Shown: positions 1-9,335 of the stretch, one piece after another
How positions within the stretch are numbered: position 1 is the first letter of the stretch
How the letters are laid out: the number at the start of each line of letters is the position of its first letter
NCBI RefSeq assembly: GCF_051380875.1
Contig: NZ_JBNYXW010000011.1
Coordinates: 1 to 64,000, forward strand
Origin: Janthinobacterium sp051380875
GTDB lineage: Bacteria > Pseudomonadota > Gammaproteobacteria > Burkholderiales > Burkholderiaceae_D
Direction of reading: 5' to 3'
Length of the DNA: 64,000 nt
The notes under the pieces: model-generated
Databases searched by the model: none
What the model saw: the letters and a program-made list of their open reading frames with translations, nothing else
Told to the model about the DNA's origin: nothing
Position numbers and translations under genes: made by a program

Positions 1-66
1 GAAGTCGGCGCAGGCGCCGGCCAGCGGCAAGGCGACAACTCAGAAGGATTAACAACAACTCGCTTC

Positions 67-110
67 ACCGGCCAAGATAATTGACGCCGACCGGCCAAGA
101 TAGTTGACGC
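67..110. repeat. Two tandem 21-bp repeats at the left edge
   Basis: Two copies of a 21-bp unit lie at 67-87 and 90-110, a 23-bp period, with a single a/g difference. The unit contains ggccaagata and ends ttgacgc. Short tandem repeats of this kind are typical of insertion-sequence ends. Since an IS66 transposase remnant lies just beyond, they are probably the terminus of a lost or off-window element; that link is inference. Confidence 0.5.
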
Positions 111-164
111 AAACCAGCCTCACCCTTCGAGGCTTGTAAGTGCCCTAACTGCAATTTCCATTAC

Positions 165-290
165 TCGATCTGGCGGCCGAGCTTCTCGGGCTTGCGGCCG
201 AACTGCATCCGCTACAGCTTGGCGATCATCAACATCAATTGCTCGATCTCGACTTCAATCGTGGCCAGTTGTGCGGCCAGCTTGAATTGT
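165..290 (-). pseudogene. IS66-family transposase (TnpC) N-terminal fragment, degraded
   Basis: Read on the minus strand, this stretch translates as an alpha-helical segment (KLAAQLATIEVEIEQL...) followed by RMQFGRKPEKLGRQIE. That matches the well-known start of the IS66 transposase TnpC, where a leucine-rich coiled region precedes the RRxxFGxxSEKL motif. An in-frame TAG falls just before RMQFG and a TAA follows QIE, and there is no start or DDE domain here. It is therefore a dead fragment. The rest of 1-520 shows no credible gene. Confidence 0.6.
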
Positions 291-469
291 ATTTTGGTAA
301 TATTTATTTGACATTGGTAGCGACAGCAAGCTGGCCATCACTATTCGCAAGGCGCGATCTGGTCCACGTGTATCGAATGCTTGTGGGTGGCATTAATTAG
401 TATGGGGGGGCTACTGAGTGTACGTCGTGTGCGCTGTCTGGGCGCGCAGGCAGGAGGGATACAGCTTCT

Positions 470-504
470 TGGACTATGACGCTGTCAAGCAGCGTCATAG
501 TCCA
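470..504. terminator. Perfect 15-bp hairpin downstream of the dehydratase gene
   Basis: Positions 470-484 and 490-504 are perfect reverse complements with a 5-nt loop, beginning 18 bp beyond the stop of the minus-strand dehydratase gene. There is no T-run on either strand, so it is not a textbook intrinsic terminator. It may still stop or stabilise the transcript, or be an insertion-element end. Confidence 0.5.
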
Positions 505-522
505 GGATATGGCAGAAATATT

Positions 523-2454
523 TTATAGTGAAACTTCATTTCCCTTGTTAATTTGCATGCGCTTGCGGCCTCGTTCATTCCATATCAAGTCTTCGATGCC
601 ACATTGAGGCGTGTATTCTTTGACTGCAGCCAATAATAATTCCCTCACAGTTTCAAAATTGAACTGATTACAGGCTTTGTCGAGGTCAGACAGGAACACT
701 TGAAGCTCTGGCCAAGGAAGCTCGGATTCTTGTGCCCGCATGATCAGTGGGTGTTCTGTGCCTTCGACGTTGTCGCCAATCAATAACTCTTCATAGAGTT
801 TTTCACCTGGACGCAAGCCGACATGCTCTATCTCTATGCCATCCGGAGCCGATTTGCTCTTTATTTCCAGGCCACTCAGGTGAATCATGCGTTCGGCCAA
901 ATCCATGATCTTGACAGGTTCGCCCATGTCCAGCACAAAGACATCACCTCCTTCCCCCATGGCGCCCGCTTGCAAGACCAGTTGAGCCGCTTCTGGAATG
1001 GTCATGAAATAACGGGTGATTTCGGGATGGGTCAGCGTAATGGGGCCTCCAGCTTCGATTTGCTTGCGGAACAGCGGGACCACCGAGCCTGACGAACCAA
1101 GCACATTTCCAAATCGCACCATGCAAAAACGGGTACGCGAGTGTTCTCGCGAGAAGGCCTGCAGAATCAACTCGGCCAGCCTTTTGGTCGTGCCCATCAC
1201 GTTGGTTGGACGTACGGCCTTGTCGGTGGAGATGAGCACAAAACACTTGACGTCTGCCGCCACGGCTGCTTGTGCAATACTGAGTGTGCCAAATACGTTG
1301 TTGCGCACGCCCTCGATGGGATTATGCTCAACCAAAGGCACATGCTTGTAGGCGGCTGCATGATATAACGTTTCCACATTAAACGTGGTCAGAATACGTT
1401 TGCATTTTTCAGTATCGAGCACCGTTCCCAGGAATGGCATAAGTTCAACATCGAGATTATGCGTGCTATTGATTCCTTTTAATTCCTGCTTGATGGAGTA
1501 CAGGGCAAATTCCGACATCTCGAGCAGGATTAAGCGTGACGGTTGCAACTTGATGATCTGGCGACATAATTCAGATCCAATCGAACCGCCTGCACCAGTC
1601 ACCATCACTGATTTTCCAGTAATGCAACTTGATATCAAGCCCAAGTCTGGTGTCACCTGGTCGCGTCCCAACAAATCCTCGATTTCAATATCACGCACGT
1701 CCTGCATGCGCAACTCTCCGTTGACCAAACTTTCTACTGGTGGTGCGACCTTTACCTTGACCTTGTAATTTTCAACAACGTTAAGAATATGGCGTTGCTT
1801 GCTTTTGCTGATGGATGGCATAGCGAGAAGGATCTCACTGATCCGATTTTTTTCGATAGCCGGCTGCAAGCCGGCCACAGGATAAACTTTGATGCCCGAA
1901 ATGGTCGAACCTTGAAGTTCTTTCATGTCATCAATAAAGGCAACAGGTCGATATTCATGGCCGGCGCGCAGCGCACTGGCTAACTGCGTGCCGGATTTTC
2001 CCGCACCATAAATAGCCACGCGGATAACTGTATTTTTTTTGCTCGGTTGCAATAGAATTCCGCGCGCAAAGAAACGACTGGCTACAACATAGGTGATTGC
2101 ACTGACCCAGTAGATGCCAAAGACGCCGCGAGAGTAACCTTCCATGTGCGCAGCGAAAGCGCTCAGCGCAACCAGGAGAGCGACTGATACAGTAACGCCA
2201 AGTATCACCATGTAGACAATTTTTTGATCGATGAAGCGGATAACTGCACGGTACAGTCCCAGACGCATAAATATGGGAATTGATACCAGCGGGGTAGCGG
2301 CAATCAGCCAAAGATAATGTGAAAATAGTTCCGGAGTAACAGTGTCATATCTTAATAAGATAGATAAGTAAAAAGTAAGTGGTAAAAAAATAAGGTCAAC
2401 TGATGCGGCAACCAACTTTTTCTGAAAACGGGAAAATCCAAGAAATAATTTCAT
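523..2454 (-). CDS. Membrane-bound nucleotide-sugar 4,6-dehydratase (WbpM/PglF/CapD family)
   Basis: The 643-aa protein has the architecture of the long, inner-membrane UDP-GlcNAc-type 4,6-dehydratases that make deoxyamino sugars for O-antigen, capsule or glycan precursors. Four hydrophobic segments occupy roughly residues 15-125. A first Rossmann-like region around 145-230 starts GAGKSGTQLA. The catalytic short-chain dehydrogenase domain begins at about residue 282 with the NAD-binding motif GAGGSIGSE. The active-site region reads STDKAVRPTNVMGTTKR, with Met in place of the usual Tyr of YxxxK, as known for this family. Length and motifs are complete, so it looks functional although the genes upstream of it are decayed. 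The exact substrate cannot be told from sequence. Confidence 0.88.
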   Translation of the reverse strand: MKLFLGFSRFQKKLVAASVDLIFLPLTFYLSILLRYDTVTPELFSHYLWLIAATPLVSIPIFMRLGLYRAVIRFIDQKIVYMVILGVTVSVALLVALSAFAAHMEGYSRGVFGIYWVSAITYVVASRFFARGILLQPSKKNTVIRVAIYGAGKSGTQLASALRAGHEYRPVAFIDDMKELQGSTISGIKVYPVAGLQPAIEKNRISEILLAMPSISKSKQRHILNVVENYKVKVKVAPPVESLVNGELRMQDVRDIEIEDLLGRDQVTPDLGLISSCITGKSVMVTGAGGSIGSELCRQIIKLQPSRLILLEMSEFALYSIKQELKGINSTHNLDVELMPFLGTVLDTEKCKRILTTFNVETLYHAAAYKHVPLVEHNPIEGVRNNVFGTLSIAQAAVAADVKCFVLISTDKAVRPTNVMGTTKRLAELILQAFSREHSRTRFCMVRFGNVLGSSGSVVPLFRKQIEAGGPITLTHPEITRYFMTIPEAAQLVLQAGAMGEGGDVFVLDMGEPVKIMDLAERMIHLSGLEIKSKSAPDGIEIEHVGLRPGEKLYEELLIGDNVEGTEHPLIMRAQESELPWPELQVFLSDLDKACNQFNFETVRELLLAAVKEYTPQCGIEDLIWNERGRKRMQINKGNEVSL

Positions 2455-2519
2455 TTTTATTGTGGTTACTGAGGAAGTCGAATCGACAATAATGCTCTCA
2501 AATAGATTTCGATGAATAA

Positions 2520-2860
2520 ATATATTGAAGCGCAGGCCGAGAACTGATAATGCTCATGTTACCGAAAATAATACCCACATCTGCGGTAACTCCTCAAGGC
2601 TGCTCTTGCGCAGAAAATTTCCCACGGTGTCAAAGGTGGGCGGGCATCCGCCAACAGATGGTGGCGACTGCAGGCCTACCGGCCAGCATGCTGCGGAAAT
2701 TCGGCATTTTGAAGATTTTATTGTTACGTCTCACACGGTCGGACCAGTACAGTACTGATCCGGGTGAGGCAAAGCGAACCAGTAACGCCACGATGATGAC
2801 GGGAGCGACTAAAATGAGCGATGCGATCAATGCCAGTATAAGGTCAAATATTATTTTCAT
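2520..2860 (-). pseudogene. Undecaprenyl-phosphate sugar-phosphate transferase (WcaJ/PglC-like), frameshifted
   Basis: From an ATG at 2860, preceded by AGGAAA, the minus strand encodes MKIIFDLILALIASLIL... with one membrane segment, then FASPGSVLYWSDRVRRNNKIFKMPNFRSM. This is the start of the monotopic bacterial sugar transferase family that begins lipid-linked glycan assembly. After FRSM the homology continues only in other frames: a LLADAR piece, then VGNFLRKSSLEELPQMW, then MSIISSRPALQY. At least two or three frameshifts have therefore occurred, and the catalytic domain is cut off near 2520. It is non-functional as read. Confidence 0.75.
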
Positions 2861-2864
2861 TGGT

Positions 2865-3112
2865 ATTTCCTTTCGCTGCTTTTTGCAAACCTGGATCGAG
2901 AGTGCTTGGGGGCGCCATCCCAACAAGCGTTGCTTTTTTCGGAATCTACCTGCAGGGGCCACACAGACGCTGTGCCATGTCTTGCTTGCCAAGTATTGCT
3001 GCCACCAATTTCAGCCGCTTGGCTGGAACAGCCACGAGTCGTGCCGAATGACCCATGGCACGCCCCATCCGTTGCAATAGTTCGGTGGGAGACGTGCGGT
3101 GCCACCGGTAAG
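2865..3112 (-). pseudogene. NAD-dependent sugar epimerase/dehydratase, C-terminal remnant
   Basis: On the minus strand a run HRTSPTELLQRMGRAMGHSA, then KRLKLVAAILGKQDMAQRLCG, matches the C-terminal region of extended short-chain sugar epimerases (GalE/WbpV type). The family's closing motif, a VD..K....LGW.PP....GL..A pattern, is split over three frames: LQVDSEK, then RLLGW, then APPSTLDPGLQKAAKG. Only the last quarter of the gene remains, bounded on the right by the trhO 3' end. It ends next to the sugar-transferase start, so the two were probably adjacent genes of one polysaccharide operon. Confidence 0.6.
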
Positions 3113-3129
3113 CAAAATCACCTTCGCCT

Positions 3130-4035
3130 TTAATTAGTTTCTGAAAAGCTATTTTTAAAGCAATGCGGGCAAGACACCTCATACACATATTCCGGCGCCA
3201 GCTGCTGTCGCGGCGTAACAACGGCGCGGCAGACGAAGCACTGTACGGTTTCCGTCGGCTCCAGCTTCGGGTTCAGCGCCGTGCGGTAGTCGAAGACGAA
3301 GCAGTCGCCCGTGTAGTGCTCGCCGCCGACTTCCTCGAAATATTTCAAAATGCCACCATCGAGCTGGTACACGCTGTCGTAGCCGATTTCCTTCATGTGG
3401 ATGGCGGCCTTTTCGCAGCGGATGCCGCCCGTGCAAAAGGTGACGACGGTCTTGCCTGCCAGTTCTTCCTTGTGGGCGGCGGCGACGGCCGGGAATTCCG
3501 TAAACTTGTCGATACGATAATCGAGCGTGTTGTTGAACGTGCCCACGTCCACTTCGAATGCGTTGCGCGTTTCCATCATGACCACGGGTTTGCCCGCATC
3601 ATCGACGCCGGCATCGAGCCAGCGCTTGAGCGTGTGCGCGTCGACGGACGGAGCGCGGCCCAGTTCCGGCTGGATCAGCGGCATGCGCATGGTGATGATT
3701 TCTTTTTTCAGCTTGACCAGCATGCGCTTGTGAGATTGCTCGTTTGATAAGCTTTCCTTCCATTCCAGATCATCCAGGCGCGCGTCGCTACGCACCCAGG
3801 CGAGGAATGTATCGATATGCTCGCGCGTGCCCGACAGAAACATATTGAGGCCTTCCGGTGTCAGCAGGATCGTGCCTTTCAGGCCCAGCGCCAAGCATTG
3901 CTCCTGATACAAGGGGCGCATGGCCTCCGTATCGGCTAACGTAATGAATTTATACGCGGCAATATTGACAAAAGTGGCAGCGGGCGTGGCGGCCAGTGGG
4001 CTGATGGTGGCGGAAACGGCGGTAGAGGCTTGCAT
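3130..4035 (-). CDS. trhO: tRNA uridine(34) hydroxylase, rhodanese family
   Basis: The 301-aa protein is a TrhO (YceA) homologue, which hydroxylates uridine 34 of certain tRNAs as a step towards 5-(carboxy)methoxyuridine. An N-terminal acylphosphatase-like part (about 20-110) is followed by a rhodanese domain with the active-site loop TFCTGGIRCEK. A Cys-rich tail (CFVCRAVV...SCPHCF) probably binds metal. The open frame extends upstream to 4254, but that part overlaps the divergent dnaE leader and is unlike the family. The ATG at 4035 gives the usual start and length. It is divergent from dnaE. Confidence 0.92.
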   Translation of the reverse strand: MQASTAVSATISPLAATPAATFVNIAAYKFITLADTEAMRPLYQEQCLALGLKGTILLTPEGLNMFLSGTREHIDTFLAWVRSDARLDDLEWKESLSNEQSHKRMLVKLKKEIITMRMPLIQPELGRAPSVDAHTLKRWLDAGVDDAGKPVVMMETRNAFEVDVGTFNNTLDYRIDKFTEFPAVAAAHKEELAGKTVVTFCTGGIRCEKAAIHMKEIGYDSVYQLDGGILKYFEEVGGEHYTGDCFVFDYRTALNPKLEPTETVQCFVCRAVVTPRQQLAPEYVYEVSCPHCFKNSFSETN

Positions 4036-4236
4036 GATGGCGATCGGGTTAGACTGAACAGCCGATATTATAAGCCCGACGGGCCAGGCGGGATACACGA
4101 CAGGCGACGGCAGGCGAGGTTTTGCCACGTGCACGGCTGGAATTTCTTGCCCGCTGGCTGGAGCCGCATCGCCGGTCCGGGGCCGCGACGCGGTAGAATA
4201 GACCCCATTGAATTTTGCAGGAAACGGTACACACAG

Positions 4237-7200
4237 ATGGAAATGGTAATGCAAGAGGCCGGCGCTCCGGCAGGTTCACAGCAAGCGACGCTGCAAGCTG
4301 CGCAAGGCCCCGCATTTGTACACTTGCGCGTGCACTCGGAGTACTCGATCGTCGATGGCCTGGTGCGTATCGACGATGTGGTCAAGGCGGCCGCCAAGGA
4401 CAAGCAGGTTGCGCTGGCCGTTACCGACTTGTCGAACCTGTTTGGCATGGTCAAGTTTTACAAGGAAGCGCGCGGCAAGGGCATCAAGCCCATCGTCGGC
4501 GTCGACGTGTGGATCACGAATGACGACAACCGCGAAAAGCCGTCGCGTTTGCTGTTGCTGGCGAAGAACCGCATGGGCTATCTGCAGTTGTGCGAATTGC
4601 TGTCGACGGCCTGGCTGACGAACCAGTACAAGGGACGCGCCGAGCTGCGCATCGAGTGGCTGCAGGCGCTGGCGACGAATACCTATGCGCTGTACCCGGA
4701 TGACAGCGCGGCAAATGGCTTGATTGTGCTGTCCGGCGCGCATTTCGGCGATGTCGGTACAGCTATTGAGAATGGCAATCTGGCCCTGGCCGAACGCAAC
4801 GCCCAGCGCTGGGCCGAGATTTTCCCCGGGCATTTTTATGTCGAGATCCAGCGTGGCGGCCAGGCCAATCAGGAGGCACAGGTGCGCCATGCGGTGGCGC
4901 TGGCAGCCAAGCTGGGCTTGCCGGTCGTCGCCACGCATCCCGTGCAATTTATTTCCCCAGAAGAATTTATTGCCCACGAAGCCCGCACCTGTATCGCCGA
5001 AGGCGAAATGCTGGCCAACGCCAAGCGGGTGAAACGCTTCAATGACAGCCAGCGCTTCCTGTCGCAGGCGGACATGGCCGACCTGTTCGCCGACTTGCCG
5101 GCCGCGCTGGCCAATTCGGTGGAAATCGCCAGGCGCTGCAATCTGACCTTGACCCTGGGCAAGCCGCAATTGCCGAATTTCCCCACGCCGGACGGCATGA
5201 CGATCGACCAGTTTCTCGTTGCCGAGTCGCAGGCCGGCCTGGAAAAGCGCTTGATCCAGCTGTATCCGGACCCGGAAAAGCGCGAAAAGGAGCGTGCGCG
5301 CTACGAGTCGCGCTTGAAGTTCGAGACGGACACGATTTGCAACATGAAATTTCCCGGCTACTTCCTGATCGTGGCCGAGTTTATCCAGTGGGCCAAGGAA
5401 AACGGCGTGCCAGTCGGCCCGGGCCGCGGTTCCGGTGCCGGTTCGCTGGTGGCGTATTCGCTGCTCATTACCGACCTCGATCCGCTGCAATACAACCTGC
5501 TGTTCGAGCGCTTCCTGAATCCCGAACGCGTCTCGATGCCCGACTTCGATATCGACTTTTGCCAGGAAGGGCGCGACCGCGTCATCCAGCACGTCAAGGA
5601 TCTGTATGGCAAGGAGGCGGTCTCGCAGATCGCCACCTTCGGTACCATGGCGGCCAAGGGCGCGATCCGCGACGTGGGCCGCGTGATGGATTTCGGCTAC
5701 AACTTCTGCGACGGCATTTCCAAGCTGATTCCGTTCAAGCCGGGCAAACCGGTGTCGATTGCCGATGCCATCGAGGAAGAGCCGCTGCTCAAGGAGCGCC
5801 TGGAAAACGAGGAAGAGGTCAGGCAGTTGCTGGACCTGGCGCAGCAAGTCGAAGGCATCACGCGCAATATCGGCATGCACGCGGGGGGCGTCCTGATCGC
5901 TCCGGGCAAGCTGACCGATTTCTGCCCGCTGTACACGCAGGGCGGCGATTCGGGCGTGGTGTCGCAGTACGACAAGGATGACGTGGAAGCCGTCGGCTTG
6001 GTGAAGTTCGACTTTTTGGGTTTGACGACCCTCACCATTCTCGACCGTGCCGTACGCTACATCAAGCAGCTTGATCCGGCGCAAGCCAATTTTGATCTGG
6101 CAACCTTGCCGCTGAACGACAAGCCATCGTACGACTTGTTGACCAAGGCCAAGACCGTGGCCGTGTTCCAGCTGGAGTCGCGCGGCATGCAGGGCATGCT
6201 GAAAGACGCCCGTCCCGACCGCTTCGAAGACATTATCGCGCTCGTCGCCTTGTATCGCCCGGGCCCGATGGACCTGATTCCCGACTTCTGCAAGCGCAAG
6301 CACGGCGAACGCTTCGATTATCCCGATCCGCGCACGGAAGCGATTCTGTCCGAAACCTACGGCATCATGGTGTATCAGGAGCAGGTGATGCAGATGGCGC
6401 AGATCGTCGGCGGCTACTCGCTGGGCGGCGCCGACATGCTGCGCCGCGCCATGGGCAAGAAGAAGGCCGAAGAGATGGCCGAGCACCGCGAGATTTTCCG
6501 CGCCGGTGCGGCGAAAGATGGCTTGACGGCACAGAAGGCCGACGAGATCTTCGACTTGATGGAAAAGTTCGCCGGCTACGGCTTTAACAAGTCGCACGCC
6601 GCCGCCTACGCCTTGCTGTCATACCACACGGCTTATCTGAAAGCGCACCACACGGCCGCCTTTATGGCCGCCAACTTGTCGCTGGCCATGGACGACACGG
6701 ACAAGATCAAGATCCTGGTGGAGGATGCGCTGGAAATCTGCAAGTTGACCTTGTTGCCGCCAGACATCAACGAATCGGACTACCGCTTCACGCCGAGCGG
6801 CGAAGCGCCGTCCGTCAGCGGCAAGAAAGTCACGCAGATCCGTTATGGCCTGGGCGCCGTGAAGGGTTCCGGCCAGAATGCCATCGAAGCCATCATCGCC
6901 GCGCGTACGGTGGGCGGGCCATTTACCAGCCTGTTCGATTTCTGCAAGCGGGTGGATAAAAAACAGATCAACCGCCGCACTATCGAGTCCCTGATTCGCA
7001 GCGGCGCGTTTGATTGCCTGAAGGTCGACCGCGCCATCCTGCTCGCCTCCGTGGCATTCGCCATGGAATGCGCGGACCAGGCCGCCAAGGCAGCCAACCA
7101 GGTGAGCCTGTTTGGTGGCGACGACAGCGACATGGTGGCGCCGCCCGAGTATGTCAAGGTGCCCGTGTGGAGCGACAAGCAGCGCTTGACGGAAGAAAAG

Positions 7201-7797
7201 ATCGCCCTGGGTTTCTACTTGTCGGGCCACTTGTTCGATTCGTATGCGCCCGAGGCGCGCCGTTTTGCGCGCACGAAATTGTCCGAGTTGTCGCCGTCGC
7301 GCGAGCCGCGCATGATGGCTGGCGTCATCACGGGCCTGCGCACGCAGATGACGCAGCGCGGCAAGATTCTCATCGTCACGCTCGATGACAAGAGCGGCAC
7401 GGTGGAAGTGACGGTGTACGGCGAATTGTTCGATGCCAACAGGAAAATCTTCAAGGAAGACGAATTCCTCGCCGTGGTGGGCAAGGTGTCGGAAGACCGC
7501 TTCTCGGGTGGCTTGCGTATTACGGCCGAGAGCGCCTTCGACATCATCGCCGCGCGCGTGCAGTATGGCCGCCAGCTGGGCCTGGTATTGCCAGCCACCC
7601 TGGACGCCAAGCGCATCCGCGACGTGATCATGCCGCACCGCACCGAGACGGGCTTGCCGATTGCTGCGCGCGTCAGCCCGCAAGGCATCAGTTGCGTATT
7701 GCAGTTTGGCGAAGAATGGAAGGTGGCGCCTTCGGATGAGTTGCAGACGGCCCTCGAGCAGCTGTTGGGCGCGCAAGAGGTGGCGGTCGAATACTGA
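4237..7797 (+). CDS. dnaE: DNA polymerase III alpha subunit
   Basis: The 1186-aa catalytic subunit of the replicative polymerase. An N-terminal PHP domain begins HLRVHSEYSIVDG. The polymerase core carries PGRGSGAGSLVAY, the catalytic pair in MPDFDIDFCQEGRD (about residues 433-446) and a further Asp in GLVKFDFLGL (about 588). These are followed by YGIMVYQEQVM, the helix-hairpin-helix region and a C-terminal OB-fold (GVITGLRTQMT...). I chose ATG 4237 because the PHP domain starts about 23 codons later and the frame upstream to 4030 is unlike the family. ATGs at 4243 and 4249 remain possible. An intrinsic terminator follows. Confidence 0.97.
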   Translation: MEMVMQEAGAPAGSQQATLQAAQGPAFVHLRVHSEYSIVDGLVRIDDVVKAAAKDKQVALAVTDLSNLFGMVKFYKEARGKGIKPIVGVDVWITNDDNREKPSRLLLLAKNRMGYLQLCELLSTAWLTNQYKGRAELRIEWLQALATNTYALYPDDSAANGLIVLSGAHFGDVGTAIENGNLALAERNAQRWAEIFPGHFYVEIQRGGQANQEAQVRHAVALAAKLGLPVVATHPVQFISPEEFIAHEARTCIAEGEMLANAKRVKRFNDSQRFLSQADMADLFADLPAALANSVEIARRCNLTLTLGKPQLPNFPTPDGMTIDQFLVAESQAGLEKRLIQLYPDPEKREKERARYESRLKFETDTICNMKFPGYFLIVAEFIQWAKENGVPVGPGRGSGAGSLVAYSLLITDLDPLQYNLLFERFLNPERVSMPDFDIDFCQEGRDRVIQHVKDLYGKEAVSQIATFGTMAAKGAIRDVGRVMDFGYNFCDGISKLIPFKPGKPVSIADAIEEEPLLKERLENEEEVRQLLDLAQQVEGITRNIGMHAGGVLIAPGKLTDFCPLYTQGGDSGVVSQYDKDDVEAVGLVKFDFLGLTTLTILDRAVRYIKQLDPAQANFDLATLPLNDKPSYDLLTKAKTVAVFQLESRGMQGMLKDARPDRFEDIIALVALYRPGPMDLIPDFCKRKHGERFDYPDPRTEAILSETYGIMVYQEQVMQMAQIVGGYSLGGADMLRRAMGKKKAEEMAEHREIFRAGAAKDGLTAQKADEIFDLMEKFAGYGFNKSHAAAYALLSYHTAYLKAHHTAAFMAANLSLAMDDTDKIKILVEDALEICKLTLLPPDINESDYRFTPSGEAPSVSGKKVTQIRYGLGAVKGSGQNAIEAIIAARTVGGPFTSLFDFCKRVDKKQINRRTIESLIRSGAFDCLKVDRAILLASVAFAMECADQAAKAANQVSLFGGDDSDMVAPPEYVKVPVWSDKQRLTEEKIALGFYLSGHLFDSYAPEARRFARTKLSELSPSREPRMMAGVITGLRTQMTQRGKILIVTLDDKSGTVEVTVYGELFDANRKIFKEDEFLAVVGKVSEDRFSGGLRITAESAFDIIAARVQYGRQLGLVLPATLDAKRIRDVIMPHRTETGLPIAARVSPQGISCVLQFGEEWKVAPSDELQTALEQLLGAQEVAVEY

Positions 7798-7822
7798 CCG
7801 GTAGCGGCGCGCTGCATCGAAC

Positions 7823-7859
7823 AAAGCCAAACCAGGGACATTCAGGTTTGGCTTTTTTT
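7823..7859 (+). terminator. Intrinsic terminator of dnaE
   Basis: An 11-bp stem (aaagccaaacc at 7823-7833, ggtttggcttt at 7845-7855) with an 11-nt loop is followed by a T-run, 25 bp after the dnaE stop. It also lies at the 3' end of the convergent DUF6139 gene. Confidence 0.88.
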
Positions 7860-7863
7860 ACAT

Positions 7864-8094
7864 TTACATATCTTTCAGGCTGGTGATCGCATAGCCCTTG
7901 GCGGCGATTTGCTGGTGCGGCTGTGCGATATGGTAGTCGGGCAAGGCCTGGGCATCGTCGGCCACCTCGCTGGCGCGCACATCGAGTTGCCAGTCGGTAT
8001 TGGTAACTTCTTCAGGAATGATCTTTCCTTCCGGCACGGCGAGGTAGGAAAAAATGCCGTCGTGCTCGGCCCGGCGGTAGATGTCTACGCGCAT
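7864..8094 (-). CDS. Small conserved protein, DUF6139 type
   Basis: A 76-aa soluble protein beginning MRVDIYRRAEHDGIFSYLAVPEGK and ending near KGYAITSLK. This pattern fits the DUF6139 family of small proteins found in Burkholderiales, of unknown function. AGGAGG lies 6 bases before the ATG, which supports expression. It is convergent with dnaE across the shared terminator. The family assignment rests on my recollection of the pattern. Confidence 0.7.
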   Translation of the reverse strand: MRVDIYRRAEHDGIFSYLAVPEGKIIPEEVTNTDWQLDVRASEVADDAQALPDYHIAQPHQQIAAKGYAITSLKDM

Positions 8095-8275
8095 GACTTG
8101 CCTCCTAGTAAGCGTTGGGGGACGGGCGCACCTGAAGTGCAGTCCGATAGTGCTAGCGTAACAGGATTGTGCGGCAGGCGGGTTTTACGCGTGTGCTTTG
8201 GGGACAGAGGAGGGCTGTGGAACTGGCTGCAGGCAATGACGCGGGGGCGGGGCGTCGTGCGATGGCCTGGAGATA

Positions 8276-9271
8276 TCAGGCGACGGCAGAAGCGTAGTCG
8301 TCGCCTTGGTCGATGGACTGGCGTGTAGCGTTGGCCGCTGGCGTGGTATTGGCCATGGCGGCCTGGGCAGGGTTGCGATGGGCGTCGAAGCCGCTACGCA
8401 GGCTGGCGATCATCGCCAATGTCAGTTCGTGGCGCTTGCGCGCTTCCGAACGTTTTTTCGAGGGAATGTCTTCCATGGCGGGAAAGGGCAGGTTGTTGCA
8501 TGGCAATTCAAAGTCCCCATCCTTGCGCGCTTGTGCGCCCAGTTCTTGCCATAGTGCATTGTAGTCGGCGAACAGACGGCCTTTCTTTGCCGAGTGATGC
8601 ACGGTGCGGTTCGCATTGCCTACCAGAATCATGTTGCGGCAGCCATGCTCATGCCCCAGTTGGCGCACCAGGCGCACCATCAGGGCCTTGGGGCGCATGC
8701 CATGCAGATCGCGCGTTGCCTCGCGCACGCGGCGCAAGCCTTCCGCGCCACGCGGACCCTGGAGGCAGCCGATGCCCACGCCCATGCCCGAGCGCGTGCG
8801 GCAACCGAAGAAGGTGAAAGCCACCGAGTAGATCACGTCATCGCCATGCGCCAGTTGCAAGACCATCTCGCCTTCGCGGTCCATCGGCTGCAGCGAACAC
8901 AGTTGCAGATGGTAAGGCGCGCCCGATTTTCCCGCCACCGTACCGAGCCGCACCGGCGCGCGCGCCGCCTGCGCCATCAGTTTGCCCCAGCCCTGCTGCA
9001 GGATGAAGTGATAATGTTCGACCAGCAAGGCCACGCGCTGGCGGCAAGACAGGTTCTTGCTCAGGTAGTGGCGGTACACCTTGTGCACCAGGCGGGGATA
9101 AGCTTGCAGCAGGTCAGCGAAAATGGGGTGGGAATTGAGCAATTGCAGCCAGATGCGCGTCTGCCGTTGCTGCAGGCGCGCGCGTAATTGCAGCTTGAGC
9201 ATCTCGCGCACGCGGGAGAAGCCGGGGGACATGTTGGCGAGGCCAGCATGCAGGGTGATTGCTTGTGTCAT
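8276..9271 (-). CDS. VirK/YbjX (DUF535) family protein
   Basis: The 331-aa protein matches the DUF535 family (VirK/YbjX), linked in enterobacteria to envelope integrity and virulence, with no defined reaction. Visible hallmarks are the LLNSHPIFADLLQAYPRLVHKVYRHYL segment near residue 45, the central SVAFTFFGC...GVGIGCLQGPRG region, and the GNANRTVHHSAKKGRLFADYNALW stretch near 220. The basic C-terminus (PSKKRSEARKRHEL) is also usual. It stands alone on its strand. Confidence 0.82.
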   Translation of the reverse strand: MTQAITLHAGLANMSPGFSRVREMLKLQLRARLQQRQTRIWLQLLNSHPIFADLLQAYPRLVHKVYRHYLSKNLSCRQRVALLVEHYHFILQQGWGKLMAQAARAPVRLGTVAGKSGAPYHLQLCSLQPMDREGEMVLQLAHGDDVIYSVAFTFFGCRTRSGMGVGIGCLQGPRGAEGLRRVREATRDLHGMRPKALMVRLVRQLGHEHGCRNMILVGNANRTVHHSAKKGRLFADYNALWQELGAQARKDGDFELPCNNLPFPAMEDIPSKKRSEARKRHELTLAMIASLRSGFDAHRNPAQAAMANTTPAANATRQSIDQGDDYASAVA

Positions 9272-9335
9272 CAGGCACTTTCCATGGTGAATGAGGAGAG
9301 GGTAGGCGCTGGCAGGCGGTGCCGGCGGTAACAGT

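Noticed and set aside
4276..6597. 773-codon open frame on the minus strand
   Set aside because: It is antisense to dnaE; GC-rich third positions of the real gene keep the opposite frame open, and the translation is low-complexity with no family likeness.
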